Source: CAZTXD01 sp964617995 (lineage in GTDB: Bacteria; Actinomycetota; Acidimicrobiia; Spongiisociales; ZC4RG35). Taken from it: DNA of 17,446 nt. Position numbers and translations under genes: made by a program. Location: NCBI GenBank assembly GCA_964617995.1, contig CAZTXD010000071.1:1-17446 (forward strand), written 5' to 3'. Positions within the stretch are counted from its first letter, which is position 1. The number at the start of each line of letters is the position of its first letter. Shown piece after piece: positions 1-6,682 of the stretch. The notes beneath the pieces are model-generated. The model did not search any database and had not been told where the DNA came from. It was given only the letters and a program-made list of their open reading frames with translations.

Positions 1-29
1 ACCCCCCACCATTTCGCGACAGCCCCATA

Positions 30-55
30 GCGCGCATTTGATGCGCGAAAACGGG
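30..55 (+). repeat. 26-bp palindrome-bearing element, copy 1
   Basis: The element holds a 7-bp inverted repeat, CGCGCAT-TTG-ATGCGCG (31-47), followed by AAAACGGG. A reverse-complement copy lies at 17395-17420 and matches at 25 of 26 positions. An outer TTTCGCG at 12-18 also mirrors the CGCGAAA at 44-50. It ends 26 nt before the GDPD start codon. Its function is unknown: it could be an operator, or an intergenic palindromic repeat of the genome. It lacks a T-run, so it is not a convincing terminator. Confidence 0.75.
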
Positions 56-69
56 TTCTGGGCGGCCGG

Positions 70-84
70 TAGACTGGAGGGGTG
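70..84 (+). promoter_or_regulatory. Possible leaderless -10 for GDPD gene
   Basis: TAGACT at 70-75 fits the TAnnnT form of actinobacterial -10 boxes. It ends 6 nt before the GTG at 82, so transcription could begin at the start codon. No good -35 is visible. The GGAGG at 76-80 could instead serve as a ribosome site for the second GTG at 85. Confidence 0.35.
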
Positions 85-864
85 GTGCTCCTACCTCCAC
101 CGTGGGGCGCAGGTCAGGTAATCGCCCACCGGGGGAGTCGGATTCTGTGGCCCGAGAACACCATGTTGGCGTTCGGGCGCGGTCTGGAAGCCGGCGCCGA
201 TCACCTGGAGACCGACCTGCACCTCACTTCCGACGGCCACATCGTCTGCTTCCACGACGACACCGTCGACCGCACCACGGATGGCTCCGGTCCGGTCGGT
301 TCCTTCAGCCTGGCGGGGCTGGGTCGCCTGGACGCCGGTTACAACCACCGACGTAGGGGAGAGTACCCCTTCCGGGGTCGGGGTCTCCGGGTCCCCACCC
401 TGGGTGAGGTGCTGGCGACGTTCCCCTCGATCGGGGTGGTCGTCGACCTCAAGCAGGACGACCTCGAGGACCCTCTGGTGGACCTGCTCGACAGGATGGA
501 GGCATGGAATCGCGTGATAGTCGGGAGCTTCTCGGATCGCCGTCTGGAACTGGTCCGTGAGCGATCGAACGGCAAGGCCCTCACCTCCGGCGGGCCGGCC
601 ACGGCCCGCATGTGGTGGCTGGCGAGCCGCCTCAACCGGAGCGGCCCTTCCCGCTGTTCGGTCCTGCAGCTTCCGGTGAGCATGAACGGGGTTCGCCTCG
701 TCGACCGGCGACTCGTCGACGCAGCTCATGCCGACGGGACCGCGGTGCACGTCTGGACCGTCAACGACGTGGCCGAGATCGAGCGCATGTGGTGGCTGGG
801 CGTGGACGCGGTGATTACCGACCGGGTCGACCTGGCGGTTCCCGGCGGAGACGAGGCAGGATGA
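82..864 (+). CDS. Glycerophosphodiester phosphodiesterase
   Basis: The predicted 260-aa protein is a GDPD-family TIM-barrel enzyme that hydrolyses glycerophosphodiesters to glycerol-3-phosphate and an alcohol. The family signatures are in order: AHRGS (His16, Arg17), PENT (Glu25-Asn26-Thr27), the metal-binding ETD (Glu43, Asp45) and FHDD with the second catalytic His58, followed by RTTDG. A C-terminal HVWTVND and the closing DAVITDRVD complete the usual barrel end. No signal peptide is seen, so it is probably cytoplasmic. The start is GTG at 82 or GTG at 85; neither has an ideally spaced Shine-Dalgarno site. Its stop overlaps the next start as ATGA. Family assignment is secure; the exact substrate is not. 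Confidence 0.93.
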   Translation: MVLLPPPWGAGQVIAHRGSRILWPENTMLAFGRGLEAGADHLETDLHLTSDGHIVCFHDDTVDRTTDGSGPVGSFSLAGLGRLDAGYNHRRRGEYPFRGRGLRVPTLGEVLATFPSIGVVVDLKQDDLEDPLVDLLDRMEAWNRVIVGSFSDRRLELVRERSNGKALTSGGPATARMWWLASRLNRSGPSRCSVLQLPVSMNGVRLVDRRLVDAAHADGTAVHVWTVNDVAEIERMWWLGVDAVITDRVDLAVPGGDEAG

Positions 865-1451
865 GAGCGGCCGGCTTGCTGATGGTCGCCCTCGTGGCGT
901 CGGCCTGTCTGACCCGCTTCGGGGGCCCACCCCAGCCCCGTGCGGAGCAGTTCGAGTTCGTGCCGCGTCCCGGCAGCGGTGTCGGCGCCGAGGCCCATTC
1001 ACTGGTGGACGGAATGGGAGCCGTGGAAGGAGCCGATCACATCGCCACGGTCGCAACACCCCTGGGGGACTTCCGGTTCGTCACCTTCACCGGAGAGGGA
1101 GACATGTCATGTCAGGCCCTCATCAGCTCGGCCATGGAGAGCGTCGGCTGCGGTCCCGCACTCGAAGGGGGAGGTATTCCCAGCGACGAGGTGCGGGTGC
1201 TGGGCACGGGCCTGTTCGACGACTGGGTGCTGGTGGAGATATCCGCCGGCTCAGATGTGGCAGCTGTCACGGCCACGGCCGACGACGGTCGTGCCTATCG
1301 GGCGAGGATGATCAACGGCTTCGGGCTCATCGTCCATCCGGTCGAGCGAGGTGCCCTCAGCGTGCAGGGCTTCGATGCTTCCGGCCAGCCCATCGGGGAG
1401 GTCGTCATGACCGACGCCTTCGTTGACCAGGCACCCGTGCCCGCTCCGTGA
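861..1451 (+). CDS. Putative lipoprotein of unknown function
   Basis: The ATG at 861 overlaps the GDPD stop as ATGA, so the two genes are probably co-translated. The 196-aa product begins with a short basic-hydrophobic segment ending ALVASAC. This fits the permissive lipoprotein pattern, with Cys16 as the lipidation site, although position -3 is Ala rather than the preferred Leu. The rest is mostly predicted beta strand. It has two further cysteines in a MSCQAL...GCGPAL stretch that could pair outside the cell. I recognise no enzymatic motif. Pairing with a phosphodiesterase might hint at a role in lipid or envelope turnover, but that is only context. An upstream in-frame extension exists but lies inside the GDPD gene and lacks coding character. 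Confidence 0.75.
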   Translation: MRAAGLLMVALVASACLTRFGGPPQPRAEQFEFVPRPGSGVGAEAHSLVDGMGAVEGADHIATVATPLGDFRFVTFTGEGDMSCQALISSAMESVGCGPALEGGGIPSDEVRVLGTGLFDDWVLVEISAGSDVAAVTATADDGRAYRARMINGFGLIVHPVERGALSVQGFDASGQPIGEVVMTDAFVDQAPVPAP

Positions 1452-1466
1452 CGCCGGGGTGGCCGA

Positions 1467-2057
1467 TCAGGTGAGAGACGGCTTCCAGGAGGGCCGGTCG
1501 GCCTCGAAGTCATCGATCTCCGAAGCCCGCCGGAGGGTCAGACCGATGTCGTCGAGACCCTCGCTCAGGCACCACTTGACGAAGGGGTCGACCTCGAAAC
1601 GCGCCTCGAACTGCTTGAGATAGGTGACTTTCTGATCGGGAAGGGAGACCGCCACCTCGGCGGTCGGGTCGGACTCCGCCAGCTCCACCAGGTACTGGCA
1701 CTCCTTCTCGGTCAGCACCACCGGCAGCAGTCCGATCTTGGTGCAGTTGGTGTGGAAGATGTCGGCGAAGGACGGGGCGATGATCGCCTCGAAGCCCCAG
1801 TCCTGGAGGCCCCACGGGGCGTGTTCCCTGCTGGAGCCACATCCGAAGTTGGGGCCGGTGACGAGGATCTTGGCGGCCTGGTACTCGGGTCGGTCGAGGA
1901 CGAAGCCGGTCTGGTCCTTCCAGTTGGCGAACAGGAACTCGCCGTAGCCCGTGCGTTCCACCCGCTTGAGGTACTGCTTGGGCATTATCTGGTCGGTGTC
2001 GACGTTCGCTCGCGGGAGGGGGGCGATGGTGCCGACGATCTCGGTGACGGGTCTCAT
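1467..2057 (-). CDS. leuD: 3-isopropylmalate dehydratase small subunit
   Basis: The 196-aa product is the swivelling small subunit of isopropylmalate isomerase, which pairs with LeuC to convert 2-isopropylmalate to 3-isopropylmalate in leucine synthesis. The sequence shows the opening GTIAPLPRANVDTDQIMPKQYL, split here as GTIAPLPRANVDTDQ and IMPKQYL. It then shows GPNFGCGSSREHAPW and FADIFHTNCTKIGLLP, all hallmarks of LeuD. Its length is normal for bacterial LeuD. The ATG at 2057 overlaps the stop of the upstream oxidase-fold gene (ATGA), so the gene is translationally coupled to it rather than directly to leuC. It ends 15 bp from the convergent lipoprotein gene, with no clear terminator between them. 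Confidence 0.96.
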   Translation of the reverse strand: MRPVTEIVGTIAPLPRANVDTDQIMPKQYLKRVERTGYGEFLFANWKDQTGFVLDRPEYQAAKILVTGPNFGCGSSREHAPWGLQDWGFEAIIAPSFADIFHTNCTKIGLLPVVLTEKECQYLVELAESDPTAEVAVSLPDQKVTYLKQFEARFEVDPFVKWCLSEGLDDIGLTLRRASEIDDFEADRPSWKPSLT

Positions 2058-2551
2058 CCTCGGTCCTCGAACGCGAACCGGGTGGGACTGGAAGCGAACG
2101 ACTCCAAGGATGACATGTCGAGCGCGATGATTACCGACGGGTCGATCCGCCAGAACCGGTCCTCCTCCGGCCGGTAGTCGTACTTGCCGGCGTAGTTGTC
2201 CGCCAGCGCCTCGAAGCTGTTCCCGGCGGGGGCGATTTCGGCCCGGCCGCGTCCGTTGATGTGCAGGCCTCCGGTCTCCGCTCCGAAGGCGACCCGCCGG
2301 TCCGAGGCGAGATTGCGGGCCCACCGGGTCGTGTCACCGCCCTCGATGAACAGGTGGTCGTCGACGAACCCTCCCCAGATGGAGTGGATGTGGGGGCTCC
2401 CGTCGGGGCGGATGGTCCCGATCCAGTAGATGGTCGCCCCGGCGAGGGCGTCGCGGACGCGGGCCCAGTCCAGCATCCCCTCCGGCTCTGTGGAGTATCC
2501 GTAGCCGGAGGGCGCCCGGGGCCGTTCCACTCGAGGTGATGTCACAGCCAT
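2054..2551 (-). CDS. Pyridoxamine 5'-phosphate oxidase-fold (FMN/F420-type) protein
   Basis: This 165-aa protein has the split-barrel flavin-binding layout. ATIYWIGTIRPDGSPHIHSIW is the usual first two strands (GTIRPDGSPHIHSIW is the diagnostic core). It is followed by DDHLFIEGG, TRWARNLASDRRVAF and a C-terminal FWRIDPSVIIALDM. Such proteins bind FMN, F420 or related cofactors and act as oxidoreductases. The substrate cannot be read from sequence, and true PdxH activity should not be assumed. It sits between leuC and leuD: its ATG at 2551 overlaps leuC by 10 bp, and its stop overlaps the leuD ATG. A longer in-frame extension inside leuC is a shadow. The tight coupling implies fixed stoichiometry with LeuC and LeuD, but no leucine-pathway role is known to me. 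Confidence 0.85.
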   Translation of the reverse strand: MAVTSPRVERPRAPSGYGYSTEPEGMLDWARVRDALAGATIYWIGTIRPDGSPHIHSIWGGFVDDHLFIEGGDTTRWARNLASDRRVAFGAETGGLHINGRGRAEIAPAGNSFEALADNYAGKYDYRPEEDRFWRIDPSVIIALDMSSLESFASSPTRFAFEDRG

Positions 2552-3948
2552 TCCCGCACGTCGGTGAGCTGACCGGTGACGGCGGCGGCCACCGCCATCT
2601 GCGGGCTGAGGAGGTGGGTGCGTCCCCCGGTGCCCTGGCGGCCTTCGAAGTTGCGGTTCGAGGTGGAGGCGCAACGCTCTCCTGGGGCGAGGATGTCGGG
2701 GTTCATCCCCAGGCACATCGAGCATCCGGCGTCGCGCCACTCGAAGCCTGCCTCCTTGAAGATCCGGTCGAGTCCCTCCTCCTCGGCCTGGAGCTTCACC
2801 AGCCCGGATCCGGGCACGACCATGGCCGACACTCCCGTTGCCACCTTCCTGCCTTCCAGGATCGACGCCCCGGCTCGCAGATCCTCGATGCGGGCGTTGG
2901 TGCAGGACCCGAAGAAGACCCGGTCGACCCGGATGTCTGTCAAGGGGGTTCCCGGCTCCAGGTCCATGTATTCGAGGGCCCTTCGGGCCGAGTCCCGCTC
3001 GGAGGGATCGTCGAACTCGTCGGGAGTGGGGACCCGGGAGGTTATGGGGAGGGTCTGGCCGGGGTTGGTCCCCCAGGACACGTAGGGTTCCAGATCGGCC
3101 GCGTCTATCTCCAGTTCGGAGTCGAAGACTGCCCCGCCGTCGCTCGGGAGGCTACGCCAGGCATCGAGGGCCACCTCCCAGGCGGCTCCCTTGGGGGTGT
3201 GAGGGCGTCCCTCCATGTACGCGAAGGTCGTGTCGTCGGGGGCGATCAGTCCGGCTCGGGCCCCGCCCTCGATGGACATGTTGCAGATGGTCATCCGGCC
3301 CTCCATCGACAGGTCGCGGATGACCTCGCCCCGGTACTCGATGACGTGACCGTTCGCTCCGGCCGTGCCCATCCGGGCGATGATTCCCAGGATGACGTCC
3401 TTGGCGGTCACCCCCAGGCCCAGTTCGCCTTCCACGCTGATGCTCATCGAGCGTGGCCTCGTCTGGGAGAGTGTCTGGGTGGCGAGGACGTGCTCAACCT
3501 CCGACGTCCCGATGCCGAACGCCAGGGCGCCGAAGGCACCGTGGGTGGCGGTGTGGCTGTCCCCGCAGACGATCGTCATTCCCGGTTGGGTGATGCCCTG
3601 CTCCGGCCCGATCACGTGGACGATTCCCTGGCGGGGGTCGTCCAGTCCGTACAGGGTGATCCCGAACTCCTCGGTATTGGACACCAGCGTGTCGATTTGC
3701 TTCTTGGAGAGTGGATCGCGAATCCCCAGGCCGCGGTCGGCCGTTGGGACACCATGGTCGATGGTCGCCAGGGTCAGATCGGGGCGGCGAACGGTCCTCC
3801 CGGCCAGTCGAAGGGACTCGAATGCCTGTGGTGAGGTGACCTCGTGCACGAGGTGGAGATCTATGTAGAGAAGGTCGGGTTCACCCGGTGCCGAATGGAC
3901 GACATGGTCGTCCCAGATCTTCTCGAAGAGAGTTCTGGCCGCCATCAT
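2542..3948 (-). CDS. leuC: 3-isopropylmalate dehydratase large subunit
   Basis: The 468-aa aconitase-family subunit carries the [4Fe-4S] cluster of isopropylmalate isomerase (leucine biosynthesis, cytoplasm). The three cluster cysteines are visible: Cys349 in FFGSCTNARIEDL, and Cys409 and Cys412 in GCSMCLGMNPD. Other family marks are TLFEKIWDDHVV at the start, ATIDHGVPT, IVCGDSHTATHGAFGALAFGIGTSE (core CGDSHTATHGAFG) and NMSIEGGARAG. The start is one of two adjacent ATGs, 3948 or 3945. A GGGGGAG Shine-Dalgarno site lies 6 nt before the first, and cysteine numbering close to the E. coli enzyme supports either. The in-frame extension to 4044 is not typical of LeuC. The leader of about 100 bp holds a 6-1-6 inverted repeat. 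Confidence 0.97.
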   Translation of the reverse strand: MMAARTLFEKIWDDHVVHSAPGEPDLLYIDLHLVHEVTSPQAFESLRLAGRTVRRPDLTLATIDHGVPTADRGLGIRDPLSKKQIDTLVSNTEEFGITLYGLDDPRQGIVHVIGPEQGITQPGMTIVCGDSHTATHGAFGALAFGIGTSEVEHVLATQTLSQTRPRSMSISVEGELGLGVTAKDVILGIIARMGTAGANGHVIEYRGEVIRDLSMEGRMTICNMSIEGGARAGLIAPDDTTFAYMEGRPHTPKGAAWEVALDAWRSLPSDGGAVFDSELEIDAADLEPYVSWGTNPGQTLPITSRVPTPDEFDDPSERDSARRALEYMDLEPGTPLTDIRVDRVFFGSCTNARIEDLRAGASILEGRKVATGVSAMVVPGSGLVKLQAEEEGLDRIFKEAGFEWRDAGCSMCLGMNPDILAPGERCASTSNRNFEGRQGTGGRTHLLSPQMAVAAAVTGQLTDVREWL

Positions 3949-4007
3949 GAAAGTCTCCCCCACGGCAGCCTGCAGCCAAAATCGCCGGGGGTGCCGCAGG
4001 GACATTC

Positions 4008-4035
4008 CGAAGTCCGACTTCCGACCTTCCGCTCC
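4008..4035. repeat. Heptameric repeat and 6-1-6 palindrome upstream of leuC
   Basis: Four 7-bp units lie here: CGAAGTC, CGACTTC, CGACCTT and CCGCTCC. The first two form a perfect inverted repeat, GAAGTC-C-GACTTC (4009-4021). CGACTTC is the same heptamer found in tandem at 6662-6675. The site lies between the divergent leuC gene and the 4050 gene, so it could be an operator, but it may simply be repeat DNA. Confidence 0.45.
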
Positions 4036-4052
4036 GGTATACATGACGGATG
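4036..4052 (+). promoter_or_regulatory. Possible leaderless -10; GTATAC palindrome shared with leuC direction
   Basis: TATACA (4038-4043) ends 6 nt before the ATG at 4050. CCGACT at 4014-4019, 18 bp upstream, is a weak -35 (3 of 6 matches). Because GTATAC is palindromic, the opposite strand reads TATACC and could serve leuC with a leader of roughly 80 nt. Weak evidence. Confidence 0.3.
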
Positions 4053-4565
4053 CCCCTCCTTCTGGCCGCGGTGCTCCTGGTCGCTGTCGAGCTGGGTCCC
4101 GGTTTCGACGGTGCCGAGGTCACCGGCACCGAGACGAGTGCCGCAACCATGGAGATCGAAGTGACGGTCGGAGTCTCTCGATCCCGGGGCCCGGTGATCG
4201 CTCACCTCATCGCACCCGGATCGGCCCCTGAGATGGTTCCCCTCGTCGACCGAAGCGCGGGCCGCTGGGGTGCGATCATCGAGGTGCGGCGGGCCGACTG
4301 GCGGGTGGTGTTCGAGGACGTCCCGTCGGGAGCCCTGTCCGAAGAGGTGAGCCTGACCGAGCTCGGCCTCGATCCGGCCCTGCTGGGTTCGGTAACTTCG
4401 GCCCGGCCGGCCCCCGACCCGACGCAGGCGCCGACATGGCTGTGGCTGGGAGTGGCGGTCGTGGCCGGTGGCGCGGCTGTAGCGGTGACGAGGCTGGGGC
4501 GGGTATCGGTCAGCCCCCGGCACCTTCGGCGACGGCCTCGGTCTCGGCGATCCGCTTCGAGTTGA
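4050..4565 (+). CDS. Unrecognised secreted/membrane-anchored protein
   Basis: The 171-aa product begins MPLLLAAVLLVAVELG, a short signal-like or membrane-inserting stretch without N-terminal positive charge. A beta-rich extracytoplasmic domain of about 100 residues follows. A proline-rich linker then leads into a transmembrane helix (about residues 129-147, WLWLGVAVVAGGAAVAVT) and a very basic tail (RRRPRSRR). This suggests a type I-like protein with its main domain outside and tail inside. I recognise no family. There is no Shine-Dalgarno site; a TATACA box 6 nt upstream suggests a leaderless message. The last 56 bp are antisense to the end of the MFS gene, which may explain the odd arginine-rich tail. 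It is divergent from leuC. Confidence 0.65.
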   Translation: MPLLLAAVLLVAVELGPGFDGAEVTGTETSAATMEIEVTVGVSRSRGPVIAHLIAPGSAPEMVPLVDRSAGRWGAIIEVRRADWRVVFEDVPSGALSEEVSLTELGLDPALLGSVTSARPAPDPTQAPTWLWLGVAVVAGGAAVAVTRLGRVSVSPRHLRRRPRSRRSASS

Positions 4566-5823
4566 GCCGCGGCAGCGCATACACGAACGCCAGCAGGTGG
4601 ATGCCACCCGCCACCAGGAACGGCAGCCGTAGAGCCATCGTCCGACCGGTGACCGGCTCGGCCGCAGACACCAGGGTTCCTCCCACCAGGGCTCCCACCG
4701 ACATCATCCCCCAACCGAAGAAGCGGTAGACCGAGTTGACCCTGCCCAGCATTGCGTCGGGAATGACCCTTTGTCGGAGGGACACGGTGATCACGTTCCA
4801 GAGCACCGCCAGGTAGGACTCGACGAAGAACATTCCCCACACCAGCCACGCCGCCGAGGTGAGTCCGGTGATGATCAGCGCGGCTCCACCACCGATGAGA
4901 GTCACGAACAGCGACCTGCCCTTGCCGAGGACCTCCGCCACCCTCGGAGCCATCAGGGACCCGATGACCCCGCCGGCGGCACCTGCCGTCATGAGGATCC
5001 CGAATGCGGTGGCGTCGAGGCCCAGGATCTCCTGGACGAAGAGCACATAGGTGGCGAGCGCCATGGTCAGGAGGCCGTTCATGAGCCCGAGGATCAGAGC
5101 CATCGGCCTGAAGAGAGGGTGGCGCCACAGCCAGGAGAACCCCTCTCGAAGCTGGGTGAGGAAGGATGGTCTGGGACCGGTATGGCCGGCCGGGCCGAAC
5201 CGTACACCGATCATCAGGACGAGGGCGGCGGCCACGGCGAAGGTGCCGGCGTCGACGAAGAACGGGACCGCCATCGACACCGCGATCAGGAGGCCGGCGA
5301 CCGGTGGCCCGACGAAGGAGTTCATCACCATCTCGGCTCCCCACATTCGCCCATTGGCTCGCTCCAGGTTCTGACGGGCGACGATGGCCGGGAGGATGGT
5401 CTGAGAGGCGTTGTCCCGCAGCACCTCGGCCATGCCCAGCAGGAAGGCGGCAGTGACTACGGCGGCCAGCAGCAGATTCTCGGTGTGAACCGCCAGCGGT
5501 GCCGACCCGTTCGCAGAGAGTGTGAGCACGGACTCGTTGCTCAGGACCAATCCCGCTACGCCCAGGGTGAGAAGGCAACGTAACGTGTCCATCGCCACCA
5601 TCAGGCGCCGTCGGTCGAGGCGGTCGGTTATCACGCCGGCCGGGAGGCTGAAGAGCAGCCAGGGAAGACGCCCGGCGAGAACGACGAGCCCCAGCTTGAA
5701 CCCATCCCGGGTTATGGCCGACGCCAACCAGGGATAGGCGATCGTGGCGAGGCCGTCGCCGAAGTTGGTGGTGGCGGAGGCGTACCAGAGCTTCCAGTAG
5801 TCGCGGCTGAATTTGGACGTCAC
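4510..5823 (-). CDS. MFS transporter (EntS/DHA3-like)
   Basis: The 437-aa membrane protein has about 12 hydrophobic helices. It shows the MFS loop motif GVITDRLDRRRLM between helices 2 and 3, and the start DYWKLWYASATTNFGDGL typical of the proton-antiporter group that includes enterobactin exporter EntS and macrolide exporters. ANGRMWGAEMVMNSFVGPP is also characteristic. It likely exports a small hydrophobic compound or siderophore; the substrate is unknown. The GTG start at 5823 overlaps the regulator's stop as GTGA, so transporter and regulator are one unit. The 3' end overlaps the convergent 4050 gene by 56 bp. The larger in-frame region upstream of 5823 is the shadow of the regulator. Confidence 0.92.
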   Translation of the reverse strand: MTSKFSRDYWKLWYASATTNFGDGLATIAYPWLASAITRDGFKLGLVVLAGRLPWLLFSLPAGVITDRLDRRRLMVAMDTLRCLLTLGVAGLVLSNESVLTLSANGSAPLAVHTENLLLAAVVTAAFLLGMAEVLRDNASQTILPAIVARQNLERANGRMWGAEMVMNSFVGPPVAGLLIAVSMAVPFFVDAGTFAVAAALVLMIGVRFGPAGHTGPRPSFLTQLREGFSWLWRHPLFRPMALILGLMNGLLTMALATYVLFVQEILGLDATAFGILMTAGAAGGVIGSLMAPRVAEVLGKGRSLFVTLIGGGAALIITGLTSAAWLVWGMFFVESYLAVLWNVITVSLRQRVIPDAMLGRVNSVYRFFGWGMMSVGALVGGTLVSAAEPVTGRTMALRLPFLVAGGIHLLAFVYALPRLNSKRIAETEAVAEGAGG

Positions 5824-6392
5824 GCTCTGTCGGGAAGATGAGGCCGGACGGTGGGGTAGAGCGCCACGGCCAGGCCGTAGACGACTTCCCCGGAGCGGGG
5901 TTCGGTCACGAACTCGTCTACGAGTGCGTTGAGTTTCCGTTCCCACTCGGCGGCACGTTCGGTGGGGATACGGGCGTAGCGGACCGTCGTGAGCCCTGCC
6001 ACGTCGTGGTGAGAGGCGAACTCCTCGTTGGCGGCGGCGATCTCGGCGGCGGCAGCCGAGATCATCACGTTGGGTTCGATGCCTGCCTCGACCATCCGGG
6101 ACAGCTCGAAGGTGCGGGCCGTCCGTCCGTAGTACTTCGCCTCGATGGCCCGCACCTTCTCCGTGCGTACCACCCGGATGAGATCGGCCTGGGCCAGGAC
6201 TTTGACGTGATGTCCGATCGTTCCCTTGACCCGGTCGAGGGCATCGGCGAGCTGGCTGATGGTGGCGGCCCGTTCGGTGAGCATGTCGATGATGTGAAGT
6301 CGTGTCTCCTCGAAGAGCGCCTTGAATTGCTCCGGTCTGTCGAGGACCAGGATCTCGTCCAGCTCGTAGTCGGGAACAGAATGGTCGGCCAT
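5820..6392 (-). CDS. ArsR-type winged-helix transcriptional regulator
   Basis: The 190-aa protein has a winged helix-turn-helix at about residues 28-85. The recognition region is TISQLADALDRVKGTIGHHVKVLAQADLI, whose core ADALDRVKGTIGHHVKVL is typical of ArsR/HTH_20 proteins. A longer C-terminal part may bind a ligand. It lacks an obvious paired-cysteine metal site, so drug or metabolite sensing is likelier than metal sensing. It precedes and overlaps the MFS exporter, a common repressor-exporter arrangement. The ATG at 6392 is preferred over an in-frame ATG at 6458 because the latter lies in repeat DNA and a TTGACA promoter sits between them. There is no Shine-Dalgarno site, so the message may be leaderless and self-regulated through nearby palindromes. 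Confidence 0.88.
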   Translation of the reverse strand: MADHSVPDYELDEILVLDRPEQFKALFEETRLHIIDMLTERAATISQLADALDRVKGTIGHHVKVLAQADLIRVVRTEKVRAIEAKYYGRTARTFELSRMVEAGIEPNVMISAAAAEIAAANEEFASHHDVAGLTTVRYARIPTERAAEWERKLNALVDEFVTEPRSGEVVYGLAVALYPTVRPHLPDRA

Positions 6393-6427
6393 CGCCAAAT
6401 AGTCGACTAATCCCGACCATTTGTCAA
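6381..6427 (-). promoter_or_regulatory. Regulator promoter with nested palindromes
   Basis: On the minus strand a perfect TTGACA (-35, 6427-6422) is followed after 17 bp by GACTAT (6404-6399), 6 nt before the ATG at 6392. A perfect 10-bp palindrome, TAGTCGACTA (6400-6409), overlaps the -10. A wider inverted repeat, ATGGTCGG (6381-6388) and CCGACCAT (6413-6420), brackets the core. This is the best-looking promoter in the window and a likely site of autorepression. Confidence 0.55.
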
Positions 6428-6430
6428 TGA

Positions 6431-6548
6431 TGATTTGTGGGGGGTACTCCCCCCACACCCCCCACGGCCGCTCGTGTCAGGAGCCGGGGTTGTCGGGGCC
6501 ATCCGCCGTCACAGGTCGCGCGGGAACCCATCTGACAACTGACAACTG
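6431..6548 (+). repeat. Intergenic hairpin repeat, unit A
   Basis: This unit of about 110 bp opens with a perfect 8-bp hairpin, GTGGGGGGTACTCCCCCCAC (6437-6456). It continues with a second C-rich CCCCCCAC, GGCCGCTCG, then GTCGGGGCCATCC, and ends in two TGACAAC heptamers. It is the diverged partner of the unit starting at 6552. Open frames through it on both strands are artefacts of the repeat. It lies between the regulator promoter and the IspD-like gene. Confidence 0.8.
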
Positions 6549-6551
6549 TGT

Positions 6552-6682
6552 TGATTTGTGGGGGGTACTGCCCCCACATCCCCCACGGCCGCTCGCCCCA
6601 CGCTCCGGGATGGTCGGGGCCATCCACGATCAGGCGTCGTGTCCGGGCATCATCTGACAACCGACTTCCGACTTCCGACTCA
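6552..6682 (+). repeat. Intergenic hairpin repeat, unit B, with heptamer tail
   Basis: The first 44 bases match unit A with two mismatches. The hairpin at 6558-6577 keeps 7-bp arms. GTCGGGGCCATCC and CATCTGACAAC recur in the same order, 121-122 bp from their partners. The tail is TGACAAC, CGACTTC, CGACTTC, CGACTCA (6655-6682), a 7-bp period that runs into the stop codon of the IspD-like gene at 6680-6682. Together with unit A it fills the whole 6393-6679 gap; no gene is supported there. Confidence 0.8.

Noticed and set aside
2536..3834. 432-aa open frame on the + strand opposite leuC
   Set aside because: It lies wholly antisense to leuC, whose Fe-S motifs are unmistakable. The frame is Gly/Val/Arg-rich with no family resemblance; it is a product of high GC.
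3949..4044. Leucine attenuator or leader peptide upstream of leuC
   Set aside because: The leader has no short frame with a run of Leu codons and no clear terminator/antiterminator pair; the in-frame extension of leuC has few Leu codons.
6437..6577. Repeat hairpins as intrinsic terminators
   Set aside because: Neither strand has a U-run after the stems, so classical termination is not supported.
6421..6660. Short open frames on both strands with repeated MWGxYPPQI-like peptides
   Set aside because: The peptide similarity is explained by the duplicated DNA unit itself. The frames lack ribosome sites and overlap a hairpin repeat.
6431..6682. CRISPR array
   Set aside because: Only two long diverged units, no regular short direct repeats with unique spacers, and no cas genes.
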